From NCBI RefSeq assembly GCF_000172555.1, contig NZ_ABOX02000001.1:62001-126000 (forward strand): a DNA stretch of 64,000 bases, in the 5' to 3' direction. Below the pieces are notes generated by a model. That model did not search any database and was not told the DNA's origin. It saw nothing but the letters and a program-made list of their open reading frames with translations. Position 1 is the first letter of the stretch, and each line of letters opens with the position of its first letter. Below are positions 17,402 to 26,129 of this stretch, piece by piece. This DNA is from Pedosphaera parvula Ellin514. GTDB taxonomy: Bacteria > Verrucomicrobiota > Verrucomicrobiia > Limisphaerales > Pedosphaeraceae. Made by a program: the position numbers and the translations under genes.

Positions 17402-20280
17402 AGGAGATTCACCCAATCGTCTCTGGTTTGGAGGCTGCGGATCGTTCCTTCCAAAAGGAACAAGGACGGGGATTCCTCTTGCGCGCCTGCTCTTACCTGC
17501 TGGGCTTCATTTTATTTTGCTTCCTCCTTGATCTCTTTTTGCAACTCACTTCAGGACCCCGGTTGGTCCTGCTTGCGGTCCTTGCAATACTTTTCGTAGG
17601 CGTGCTGGGGTGGAGTTTCTATGTAGCCAAGGTGCGGCGCAACCAGTTGGAACGCACCGCGCGCCTGTTAGAGACGCACGATCCGAATCTGGGTTCGAAA
17701 CTGATTAATGTTTTGCAGTTGGAAGCAGAAGCCCACAATCCCAAACTCAATGCCCTGACCCGCCAGATGGCGGCCCAGGCAGTTGCCGGTTATGCCACGG
17801 AGTTGCGCGCAGTTGATTTTCCAAGGCTCGCGAAATCGGGTCGATTGGCAAAGGATTTGAGGCTGGCAGGAATCGCCGGTTTGGCTTTCGTGCTGATTTT
17901 GGGACTGTTTTACCAGGTCTCAACCACGGAGATTTTGCGCTTCGCTGATCCGCTTGGAGATCACCCGCCATACTCGTTTACGCAACTCGCCATTGTTGAC
18001 CCTGGAGATAAGGGAGCACAGGTCGTTTATAACAAAAACTTCATCGTGAAGGTGAAGCACGGCGGACATCGCCCGCGTGAATTGTTTTTGACCTACTTCC
18101 CGGCAAATCATCCGGAACAGGCGGTGACGGTGCCTATGTTCGATAAGGGTAATCTCGGATTTTATCAGGAAATTTCCAGAATCAAAAATGACCTGGTTCT
18201 ATTTGCCCACACCGGAAACAAACACAGCCTGAGCCGGCAGCGAAAACTCAATGTATTGCTCACACCGAAATTGGAAAGGGCTTTTGTGCAGGTTACTCCC
18301 CCGGCTTACACCGGCTTGAAGTTGGAGGAAAAGCCATTCGACTTTAAGAACCTGAAGGTTTTGGCTGGAACCAAGCTGCGTTTTCGCTTTCAGTCCAACC
18401 GGCCCTTGCGCGAGGGAACATTGGAGTTGGTCAAGTCCCCCACTGAAATTCAGCGGCTTCAGATGACCAAGTCGGGAGGAAACGAAATTGCTGCAACCGT
18501 CGATGCACATGATTCAGGACGACTGCGCTTTTCCATGGTTGATGTCGATGGCATAGGGTCGGAAGATCCATTTGAAGGCTCACTGACTGTCACCCATGAT
18601 CTGGCTCCGGAAATCCAAATTGTAAGTCCCAAGCAGGATTGCTTCGTAGCCATGAATTTTAAGACGGAGGCGCTGATCGAGGCAAATGATGATTACGGAT
18701 TGAAGATGGTGCGAATCCATCGCGCGCTAAACCAGGTTTACTCAGCGCCAAAGGTAATCACTTACGACAAAATTATCAGGAATGCGCGGGAGTCTGTAAC
18801 CTTCGATTTCGAAAAGCTGGGAGTGAAATCCGGGGACGTGATTTCATTCTTTGCCGAGGCGGTTGACACGGCTCCCGAGGCCAATCTGGCCCGGAGTCAA
18901 ACCATCAATCTGACCGTCATCACTGAAGATGAGTATAATCAATTTCTCCGTGAACAAAATGACATCAGCGACATCGAGGGTAAATATACCGACCTGCTGG
19001 ATCAGTTTCACGATCAAGTCGAGCAACAGCAGAAAATTGGGGACGCCATCGGTGATCTGAAAAAGAAACTGACACACGCGGATGAGAAACAACAGCAGGC
19101 TTTGCAGCAGTCCCTCGACAGCCTCCTCGCAAAACAAAATGAGTTGAATCAAAAGCTGGGCAAAACGGCGGATAAGATGGACCAGTTCGTTCGACAGAAG
19201 CCGCTGTACGATATCGAAGCCGAATTTCAAAACAGCTTGAAGCAAAAGGCACAGGACATCCGGGATTCAACTGCCAAAAATAGTCAGGCTGCCGCAGATG
19301 TGGCCCGGCGGAGTTCCCCGGCACCCGGGCAACGTCAGATGGATCAAAAGATGATGGAAGATTTTAAGAAGGCGTCGGATGAACAACTGGCCAGGCTGGG
19401 TGCGGCTCAGGAACAGGCTGAGAAGGAAGTGGTTCAGACCATCGAGGACATGAGCCGGATGCAGGATATCCTGAAGGACTTCAACCACTTTACAGATTTA
19501 TATCAGGCGCAGCAGGCACTCGCAGAGCAAACAAGGGCGTATAACCGTGCGAACACTTCGAATCGTGAAGATCAACTGGCTTTAAAGAATCTGGCGGCTG
19601 ATGAAAAGCAGATGGCTGACGAGCTCAAGGATTTGGAACAAAAGCTTCGTGAAGATTCCAAGGCTGCCCAGAAGCTTTTTCCCAAGGGTGCCCAAAGTGC
19701 CAAAGATCTGGCAAACAAAATGAATAGCGCGAGGATGAATCCACTGGCTCAACAGGCGACCAGTTCCATGCTCGCGGCCAAGGGCGAAGAGGCGTTTCAA
19801 TCCTCGGATCGTTTGCGCTCAGAAATGGAAAAACTCTTCGGCGAATGCAAGGCGCAGGGACAACAACAAGGCGAGGAAATGGATAATTATCTTAAATTGC
19901 AAAAGAAGATGGGGGCGGGAAACAGCTTTGCGCAAATGATGCAGTCCCATAAATTGGGTAACGGAAAGGGGCAGGGACAACAAGGCAAACAAGGCAGGGG
20001 AGCAGCCGGCAGTTCAGGCTACGCGGTGATGCAAGGTCCCAACATGGGAGTTCTCGGCAACGAATCGATGATTTCCAAAAGTGACGCAAGACAATCCGGC
20101 GGCAATGGCCGGAGCCAGGAAAAGCAAAAGCTCGGGAGCGATAACCTTTCCTACGAAAAACCCGAATCCACGAAGGATGTGAAATCGGTTAACCGTAAGT
20201 CCGAAGCGGTGACCTCGGAAACCACGGTCGATGAATACGGCGACATCGTGGATCAGTATTTTAAAGCCATAACCAAGTGA
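17395..20280 (+). CDS. DUF4175-like membrane protein with long coiled coil
   Basis: The ATG at 17395 sits in ATGCTAA across the stop of the previous gene, so translation is probably coupled; an in-frame start at 17329 lies inside that gene and is rejected. The 961-residue product has two close TMs (~27-45, 52-72), a third at ~155-175, and an extracytoplasmic beta-rich region (~180-500). A very long Gln/Lys/Glu/Ala-rich coiled coil follows (~520-860), then a Gly/Gln-rich tail. This plan matches DUF4175-type proteins that sit in MoxR/Bat clusters. No enzymatic motif is visible; a scaffold or force-bearing role in the envelope is inference. Confidence 0.85.
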   Translation: MLKEIHPIVSGLEAADRSFQKEQGRGFLLRACSYLLGFILFCFLLDLFLQLTSGPRLVLLAVLAILFVGVLGWSFYVAKVRRNQLERTARLLETHDPNLGSKLINVLQLEAEAHNPKLNALTRQMAAQAVAGYATELRAVDFPRLAKSGRLAKDLRLAGIAGLAFVLILGLFYQVSTTEILRFADPLGDHPPYSFTQLAIVDPGDKGAQVVYNKNFIVKVKHGGHRPRELFLTYFPANHPEQAVTVPMFDKGNLGFYQEISRIKNDLVLFAHTGNKHSLSRQRKLNVLLTPKLERAFVQVTPPAYTGLKLEEKPFDFKNLKVLAGTKLRFRFQSNRPLREGTLELVKSPTEIQRLQMTKSGGNEIAATVDAHDSGRLRFSMVDVDGIGSEDPFEGSLTVTHDLAPEIQIVSPKQDCFVAMNFKTEALIEANDDYGLKMVRIHRALNQVYSAPKVITYDKIIRNARESVTFDFEKLGVKSGDVISFFAEAVDTAPEANLARSQTINLTVITEDEYNQFLREQNDISDIEGKYTDLLDQFHDQVEQQQKIGDAIGDLKKKLTHADEKQQQALQQSLDSLLAKQNELNQKLGKTADKMDQFVRQKPLYDIEAEFQNSLKQKAQDIRDSTAKNSQAAADVARRSSPAPGQRQMDQKMMEDFKKASDEQLARLGAAQEQAEKEVVQTIEDMSRMQDILKDFNHFTDLYQAQQALAEQTRAYNRANTSNREDQLALKNLAADEKQMADELKDLEQKLREDSKAAQKLFPKGAQSAKDLANKMNSARMNPLAQQATSSMLAAKGEEAFQSSDRLRSEMEKLFGECKAQGQQQGEEMDNYLKLQKKMGAGNSFAQMMQSHKLGNGKGQGQQGKQGRGAAGSSGYAVMQGPNMGVLGNESMISKSDARQSGGNGRSQEKQKLGSDNLSYEKPESTKDVKSVNRKSEAVTSETTVDEYGDIVDQYFKAITK

Positions 20281-20287
20281 ATGTGAT

Positions 20288-20986
20288 ATGAAGCTCAGCG
20301 CGGCAAACGGCGGTGGCGAGTGGTGGAAACTCGGCAGGACCTGCATCCTGCTCTCAGGAATGTTGTGGCTGGAAACCTCAGTGCGTTCTGCTGCACCTGT
20401 CGATTTAACTCGCATCCAATGCGGTAACCTCATTTACGCAGGAAACAAAAGCTCCGTTTGTTTTGCCGACAAATTTCTATCGGATGTTGCGCGCGATACC
20501 ACGTTGGATGTGGGGAAACACTTCTGTCCGGTAAAGCTGGATGCGGACACCCTGTTTGATTATCCGTTTTGCGTTTTCTCAGGGAATGAATCATTCACGC
20601 TGACGCAACGGGAACGGGATAATTTAAAAAAATACCTGAGCAACGGTGGGTTTCTCCTGGCCAGCCCCGGTTGTTCGGATGAGAAATGGGATGCCTCCTT
20701 TCGCAAGGAAATGAGACTTTGCTTTCCAGAGGCGGCGTTAAAGAAAATTCCCATGTCTCACCCGGTTTTTTCGGTGGTGAATAAAATCACCCGGTTGGTG
20801 GACAAACACGGCGTGCTGGTGATGCTGGAGGGATTGGAACTTAATGGCCGGATCGTGGCGATCTATTCCAAGGAGGGAGTTAACGATGTGGCACATGCAG
20901 AAGGTTGCTGTTGTTGCGGGGGCAATGAGATTGCTGATCCTGCGAAAGTGAACGTAAATATTTTCACCTATTCCTTGCTCTACTGA
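20288..20986 (+). CDS. DUF4159-domain secreted protein
   Basis: The 232-residue product has a hydrophobic N-terminal segment (TCILLSGMLWLETSVRSAAP) that reads as a signal peptide. A DUF4159 core follows: RIQCGNLIYAGNKSSVCFADKFL, then DYPFCVFSGNESFTLTQRERDNLKKYLSNGGFLLASPGC. DUF4159 has a glutamine-amidotransferase-like fold and usually accompanies MoxR and VWA genes. Near the C-terminus is an unusual run GCCCCGG, four consecutive cysteines, which could bind a metal or be oxidised. It starts 7 bp after the previous stop and ends 4 bp before the next start. Confidence 0.88.
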   Translation: MKLSAANGGGEWWKLGRTCILLSGMLWLETSVRSAAPVDLTRIQCGNLIYAGNKSSVCFADKFLSDVARDTTLDVGKHFCPVKLDADTLFDYPFCVFSGNESFTLTQRERDNLKKYLSNGGFLLASPGCSDEKWDASFRKEMRLCFPEAALKKIPMSHPVFSVVNKITRLVDKHGVLVMLEGLELNGRIVAIYSKEGVNDVAHAEGCCCCGGNEIADPAKVNVNIFTYSLLY

Positions 20987-20990
20987 ACCG

Positions 20991-22394
20991 ATGAAACGCT
21001 GGCTGGCGATAATCATTATCCTGATCGCAATGGGAGCGCTGGGTGGCTATTTCGCTTTCAGCAAAAATCCCAAGCCGGTTCCTGTGGATCTCACTGTTCT
21101 TTTTACCGCAGACACCCGTGGACGATTGGTTCCATGTGGATGTTTCACCGGGCAGTATGGCGGGCTCACGCGTCTAAAAACAGTTTTGGATAACGAACCT
21201 GTTCCCAATGGAATCCGTGTGGATGTTGGCAATGCCATTCGCGGCAAGGAGGATTACAACCTGATCGAGTATAAATATATGCTCAAGGCTTACGCTTCCA
21301 TGAATTATGACGTTGTGAACCTTGGAGAACGGGAAGCACAGCTTTCCCTGGCACAATTGCAGCTGTTAAAAAGGGAATCACCCGTGTCACTTATCAGTGC
21401 GAATCTGCTGGATGACAAGTCCGGCGCGCGTATTTGTGAGCCCTATAAAATTGTGCAGCGAGGCAAGTACAAAGTGGCATTGTTAGGAGTCACTGACTCG
21501 CGCATTCAAACCGGCAACCTTGGTCCAGGAGTGGCCGTTGAGAAGATGGAGGTCACATTGGAAAAATTGCTGCCCGAACTAAAGCCCAAGGCAGATGTGA
21601 TTATTCTGCTTGCGTTTACGGACGAGGAGACTTTAGCCAGGCTGGCCCAGGAGTTCTACGAACTGGATGTAATATTAGGCGGCAAAGTCAGCCAGCCTTC
21701 CCAAAAGCTGGACCACGAAAATCACAGTCTGATTCTCTATACCGCCAACGAGGGAAGGGCGCTAGGAGTTTTGAAAGTTCGGGTGTCAGGCAGGGCGAAG
21801 CTGGCCGGACTCGGACATGAGATTCTTCTTTTGCACGATAAAGTGCCCGAGGATGAAAGCGTTCGCGCACTGGCCGCTCAGTACCGTAACGAAGTTCGCA
21901 CCACCAGGCTTGCAATCGATAATCCTGCAAATTTGCAGGACAACATGGTTCCCGGGGTAAAGGCCGCGGCAGAGTATGTTGGCACCGAGAGTTGTGTGGA
22001 ATGCCATAAAACGGCTGCGAAAGCGTGGCATGATTCGGGACATGCTGAAGCGATGACGGCCTTGATCTCCAACCACGCTGATGCCGATCCAAATTGCATT
22101 CAGTGCCACACGGTAGGCTTCGGTTCTCCCTCAGGTTACCGGAGGGAATTTGCGGCAAAGAAAATGGCAAACGTCGGTTGTGAGAGTTGCCACGGGCCTG
22201 GAGGTTTGCACGTTGCGCAACGGCAGCAAAAATTGGCAATTACTTTCAAGTTTCGTCCATTGGCTGCAGGCGATTGCCAGAAATGCCACTACGGCGAATT
22301 CAGCCGGCCTTTTGACTGGAATCATTTCTGGCCTCAGGTGGAACATGGCAAGGAACCTTTGCGGACCGCTGGCTTGAAAAAGGAATCTCCATGA
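20991..22394 (+). CDS. Metallophosphatase (5'-nucleotidase-like) fused to tetraheme cytochrome c
   Basis: The 467-residue product has an N-terminal anchor (WLAIIIILIAMGALGGYFAF). It then carries a calcineurin/UshA-like domain (~35-305: VLFTADTRGRLVPCGCFTGQYGG, DVVNLGERE, VDVGN). A C-terminal cytochrome domain holds four CxxCH heme sites: CVECH (~334), CIQCH (~369), CESCH followed by GPGG (~397) and CQKCH (~429). The heme part resembles cytochrome c-554-type domains. Classical nucleotidase metal ligands are partly absent (ADTRG instead of DxHG), so phosphatase activity is doubtful. It is likely periplasmic and redox-active. Its end overlaps the next start by 4 bp (ATGA). Confidence 0.88.
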   Translation: MKRWLAIIIILIAMGALGGYFAFSKNPKPVPVDLTVLFTADTRGRLVPCGCFTGQYGGLTRLKTVLDNEPVPNGIRVDVGNAIRGKEDYNLIEYKYMLKAYASMNYDVVNLGEREAQLSLAQLQLLKRESPVSLISANLLDDKSGARICEPYKIVQRGKYKVALLGVTDSRIQTGNLGPGVAVEKMEVTLEKLLPELKPKADVIILLAFTDEETLARLAQEFYELDVILGGKVSQPSQKLDHENHSLILYTANEGRALGVLKVRVSGRAKLAGLGHEILLLHDKVPEDESVRALAAQYRNEVRTTRLAIDNPANLQDNMVPGVKAAAEYVGTESCVECHKTAAKAWHDSGHAEAMTALISNHADADPNCIQCHTVGFGSPSGYRREFAAKKMANVGCESCHGPGGLHVAQRQQKLAITFKFRPLAAGDCQKCHYGEFSRPFDWNHFWPQVEHGKEPLRTAGLKKESP

Positions 22395-23167
22395 AAATTC
22401 CCAACCAACTCATTTTCGTCCCCCTGTTGATCCTATTGTTTGCCGGTCGGGTCACAGGTGAAGTAACCAATTGGAGCACCGATTTTACAAACACGCTCAA
22501 AACCGCCCAAGCCAGGCATCATCCTGTGCTGATGGAATTCACGGCCCCGTGGTGTCCCTATTGCAAAATGATGGAGACAAAGGTTTTCAAGGACAGGAAA
22601 GTTACCGATGCCTTGAACCAGTTCGAACGGGTAGCGGTGAACATTGATAATAATGCAGAACTTGCGGCCATGCATTCCGTGCATGGCATTCCTGCTTTCG
22701 TCATTCTCGATTCCGATGGTGAAGAGGTGGTGAAATCAAGCGGTTTTATGGAAGCTGAGCCTTTCACCCAGTTTCTTCAACAAGGCGTCACAAACCTCAG
22801 CTTTTCGGTGGCTCAGAAGGAAGAGTTTGATTCCAAAGCCCGCCAAGTCGAAGCAATGTTGAACTCCACCAATCCCAAGACAGTCCAGGAGGGGATTGCC
22901 ATGGTGCTGGATTTTTGTGACCGAAAGGAAAAAGTATATCGGACTTTCGGTGTGGATAAGCTCTCTCTGCTCGCACAACGGCAGCCGGAATTGCTTCTCG
23001 AAGGCTTGAGAAACCCGGGATTGATGGCCCGCATCCGGGTTGCCAACCTGCTGCGGCAAAAGTTGGGTAATGATTTCAATATTGATCCGTGGGAAAAGGA
23101 GGAGGCACGCGAGAAAGCCATTCTTGAATGGAAGTCGCGGCTGGTGTCAAACCTTCCTCCGCGGTAG
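22391..23167 (+). CDS. Secreted thioredoxin-fold protein
   Basis: The 258-residue product has a signal peptide (LIFVPLLILLFAGRVTG) and a thioredoxin domain (~25-130). The redox motif is WCPYCK, and the cis-proline loop HGIPAFVILDSDG is intact. A helical C-terminal region (~145-258) has no recognised domain. WCPYC is typical of the DsbD-gamma/thioredoxin_7-type reductants of periplasmic disulfides. Placed directly after a tetraheme cytochrome and a Cys-rich DUF4159 protein, it may keep heme-binding cysteines reduced for heme attachment. That role is inference. It is the last gene of the operon. Confidence 0.9.
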   Translation: MKIPNQLIFVPLLILLFAGRVTGEVTNWSTDFTNTLKTAQARHHPVLMEFTAPWCPYCKMMETKVFKDRKVTDALNQFERVAVNIDNNAELAAMHSVHGIPAFVILDSDGEEVVKSSGFMEAEPFTQFLQQGVTNLSFSVAQKEEFDSKARQVEAMLNSTNPKTVQEGIAMVLDFCDRKEKVYRTFGVDKLSLLAQRQPELLLEGLRNPGLMARIRVANLLRQKLGNDFNIDPWEKEEAREKAILEWKSRLVSNLPPR

Positions 23168-23251
23168 GTATGTTCATGGTTGCATCTAATTTCATTTGTG
23201 GTAACTATTGGCCATATGCTTGTTAAAGCCCGTTAAACGGAGCTTGGCACC

Positions 23252-23866
23252 ATGAGCATCCTCGCCTCTCTTACGAAAAGATGGAACTACTCGGTCGAAT
23301 GCCCGGGCAGCGGCCGGCTCCTCTATCGCGAAGGAAATCGCGAATTCATTTTTCCCGCCTACGAAGAAGACGGGGTCATTGTGTTGGCTGGTGTGCCTTC
23401 CTCTCAACGCGTCCGATTCTTTTTCAATTGGTACAAGGCTCATAGTGCATTCACCCCTGAGGACAGCCAACGCATCCTCCCGCGGATACGAAGCCATCTC
23501 AATGCCCATGGAGTTGAGGTGCGTATTTTTGCCCAATCTGACCAGGAAACGAAGGCATTCGAGTTTTACCCGGAATTGTTTGAATGTCGGAGCCAGGCAT
23601 CTGCTATTTTGGAGGAAATCGGCTTCAACTGGTTTAGTGACTACGGTTCGATAGATATTCTCCACCATGAATACGGGCTGGAAATTTGCGGAATTCATGA
23701 AGAGGAAAGCATCGAACCAATTCTGCTGGCCTTGCAGCAGGGATTTCCGCAGTGGCACCACTTTGGTGCTTATCTTCATGATTATGGCCGGGAGCAGGGC
23801 TGGGCTCTTTCCATATCTCTCTTCCCTGCTGAACCATGCGGTTCAGGGTGGATCGACGAGAACTGA
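23252..23866 (+). CDS. Hypothetical protein (204 aa)
   Basis: No family was recognised. The ATG at 23252 is preceded by ACGGAG at a good distance. The product is soluble, acidic and aromatic-rich, with no signal peptide (examples FIFPAYEEDGVIVLAGVPSS, RVRFFFNWYKAHSAF and WHHFGAYLHDYGREQGWALS). The mix suggests an alpha/beta protein. It lies 85 bp downstream of the thioredoxin gene and 91 bp upstream of the next small gene, so co-transcription is possible but not shown. Confidence 0.7.
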   Translation: MSILASLTKRWNYSVECPGSGRLLYREGNREFIFPAYEEDGVIVLAGVPSSQRVRFFFNWYKAHSAFTPEDSQRILPRIRSHLNAHGVEVRIFAQSDQETKAFEFYPELFECRSQASAILEEIGFNWFSDYGSIDILHHEYGLEICGIHEEESIEPILLALQQGFPQWHHFGAYLHDYGREQGWALSISLFPAEPCGSGWIDEN

Positions 23867-23956
23867 TTCAATCCCGGCACCCATTTCTCTTTATTTGGTT
23901 TTTGACATGAACCCAGTCGAACACCTAATGTCTAGAGCTCTTGAGGCCTCATCTTT

Positions 23957-24409
23957 ATGTCATTAAAACAGAGCATTGAAGAAGCTTTTGCCGATGTTAC
24001 CTATCCGGGCGATAACAACATCACCCGTTGTCCGTACAATTGCCGGGAATGCCGCAGAATCGCGGAATATTTTAGGGGAAAACAATGGACTGGATATCCG
24101 GTTGAAGAATTGCGGAATAATAACGCCGCTCTGTCCCTGTTCACCCCGCAGGCCTTTCATTATTTCCTGCCTGCTTTCATGCTTGCTTCCATCGATTTCT
24201 ACGAAAAAGGTGACGTGATACCGGATGCCATCCGGTTTCATTTTGAATACTGTCAGGAGGCCAAAGGTCATTTCGTAGTGCGAATGAGTAAATTGACCTC
24301 TGCACAACGCCAGGCAATCATTGATTACCTTATCTACATGGAAGACAAAGGCGCTGGTTCTTCTGAACACGCCATTGGCATGTTGAGTGAGGCATCCGAG
24401 TTTGCCTGA
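23957..24409 (+). CDS. Small protein resembling DUF6714
   Basis: The 150-residue product has the sequence features I associate with DUF6714: an N-terminal SIEEAFADVTYPGDNNIT, then WTGYPVEELRNN and a conserved LFTPQAFHYFLPAFMLASI block, followed by a helical tail (LTSAQRQAIIDYLIYMEDK). It also has a CPYNCREC cluster (four thiols over eight residues with the Cys pairs), which could bind zinc. The function of this group is unknown; some members occur beside immunity-type genes. Assignment is from memory of the family pattern, not from a search. Confidence 0.65.
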   Translation: MSLKQSIEEAFADVTYPGDNNITRCPYNCRECRRIAEYFRGKQWTGYPVEELRNNNAALSLFTPQAFHYFLPAFMLASIDFYEKGDVIPDAIRFHFEYCQEAKGHFVVRMSKLTSAQRQAIIDYLIYMEDKGAGSSEHAIGMLSEASEFA

Positions 24410-24526
24410 GTTACCTTTTCCACTCTCGCAAGCTTTTCTGAAAAATCCTTCACGATCATCAGCCCCGCTCTGGCCTCGACCAAAAGCGCAAAGCGGGTAA
24501 ATTCATTCATATGTTGATGGCTTTGT

Positions 24527-25795
24527 ATGAGCGGTTCTGAGCGTTCGACCGAATCAAGAGAAGCGCGTGATTCTGGACGGGCTGAGAGTCCGTATGCCGT
24601 GCTGCAGAACCGCGATTTTCTCTTATACCTTATCGGCAGGTTCATTGCGTCGTTTGGCCAGCAAATGTTGGGAGTGACGGTTGCCTGGGAGATTTATGAA
24701 CGCACCGATTCCTATGCTGCCTTGGGAACCGTGGGGGTGGTGCAAATGGTGCCGATGTTTCTGTTCACTTTTCCGGCAGGTCATGTGGCGGATAATTATA
24801 ACCGTAAGAGAATCATCCTTTGGGCGCAGTTGGGATTTGCGATAAGCTGCCTGGGGTTGACCTTCGTCTCTGCCTTCAGTGCTCCTGTTCTCTGGATGTA
24901 TTGCTGTCTTTTCATCATGGGAGTTGCGCGCACTTATTTGTGGCCCGCGAGCGCGTCCTTTATGCCGCAACTGGTGCCGCGAAACCAGTTTTCAAAAGCA
25001 GTGACCTGGAATAGCGGATCTTTTCAGATTTCAGCCGTGGCTGGTCCAGCAATAGGTGGATTGTTGATCTCGCTGGCCCACAGTCCAGTGCTGGTGTATT
25101 CCATCGTTGCGGCGACTTCTTCCATCTGCTTCGTCCTGATCGCGCTCGTAAAAACCCATCATGCGGTGGCGTCCAGAGAAAGGATGTCCCTCAAGGGCCT
25201 GGTCGTCGGGCTAAAGTTTGTTTATCGAACCAAGATTGTTCTCGGGAGTATCACGCTGGATCTGTTCGCCGTCCTGCTGGGAGGTGCCACGGCAATGCTA
25301 CCCGTTTATGCCCGGGACATTTTACACGCAGGCCCCAGAGGGTTGGGAATCCTGCAGGCAGCCTTGCCATTGGGATCACTACTCATGGCTTTAATCCTGG
25401 TGCACAGACCGCCATTGCAAAAGGCTGGTCCAACTTTGTTGTGGGCGGTTGTCGGTTTCGGACTGACAACCATCGCGTTTGGCTTTTCAAGGTCATTTTG
25501 GCTTTCATTCCTGATGCTCTTTCTTTGCGGAGTCACTGATTATATCAGCGTGGTTGTAAGGCATACTCTGGTCCAACTGCTTACTCCAGACGAAATGCGT
25601 GGACGGGTTTCGGCTGTGAACAGTCTTTTCATCGGTACGTCCAACCAAATGGGCGAGGCCGAGTCCGGATTCGTTGCCACCCTGACCGGTCCGGTATTCG
25701 CGGTGGTTTCAGGAGGCATAGGCACCATTATCGTCGTCGCGCTTGCGGCAATTTGGTGGCCAGAAATTAGAAAATACGGACGTTTGGATTCTTGA
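24527..25795 (+). CDS. MFS transporter, EntS-like exporter family
   Basis: The 422-residue product has a hydrophilic N-tail and about 12 membrane segments. The loop 2-3 motif AGHVADNYNRKRIILWAQ matches the MFS signature. The phrase GVARTYLWPASASFMPQLVPRNQFSKAVTWNS belongs to the MFS_3 subgroup that includes the enterobactin exporter EntS. It precedes the NRPS/PKS genes on the same strand by about 330 bp, so it could export their product, but it has its own spacing and this link is inference. Confidence 0.88.
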   Translation: MSGSERSTESREARDSGRAESPYAVLQNRDFLLYLIGRFIASFGQQMLGVTVAWEIYERTDSYAALGTVGVVQMVPMFLFTFPAGHVADNYNRKRIILWAQLGFAISCLGLTFVSAFSAPVLWMYCCLFIMGVARTYLWPASASFMPQLVPRNQFSKAVTWNSGSFQISAVAGPAIGGLLISLAHSPVLVYSIVAATSSICFVLIALVKTHHAVASRERMSLKGLVVGLKFVYRTKIVLGSITLDLFAVLLGGATAMLPVYARDILHAGPRGLGILQAALPLGSLLMALILVHRPPLQKAGPTLLWAVVGFGLTTIAFGFSRSFWLSFLMLFLCGVTDYISVVVRHTLVQLLTPDEMRGRVSAVNSLFIGTSNQMGEAESGFVATLTGPVFAVVSGGIGTIIVVALAAIWWPEIRKYGRLDS

Positions 25796-26129
25796 GCCGT
25801 AATTTCTCGTAGAAAGCAGACCTTCATTCAGTGATAACAACTTCCAAATTGTGGGCAGTCCATGACCATCTGAATTTGTTTTCCAGTTATTCCAAACTTC
25901 CCGAGCGCTGAATCACAATTTTAAATCGAGTTTTTTTGCAAGGATTTAAAAAAGATATAACCCCTTGATAGGCAGGGGCGTGTTTGGTAAAGCTCCATTT
26001 TTGTCAGGGAAAGTTTTCAAGGCAAGCAGTTGCACTCAGATCATTTATGTTGTAACGAGTTACTCCAGCGTGGTTTCAACTCATTTGCAGAAGGTTTTGA
26101 AGCAAAGCTAAAGATTCGATATAAACGCA
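25796..26129. other. Upstream region of the NRPS/PKS genes
   Basis: This 334-bp stretch is A/T-rich near 25915-25970. It contains a small dyad CCCCT-TGATAGGC-AGGGG around 25963-25980. No confident promoter or small gene was seen. Confidence 0.3.

Noticed and set aside
24410-24512. Possible short minus-strand gene (MNEFTRFALLVEARAGLMIV...)
   Set aside because: Amino-acid composition is plausible but the frame is short, overlaps the 3' end of the DUF6714-like gene and has no clear ribosome site.
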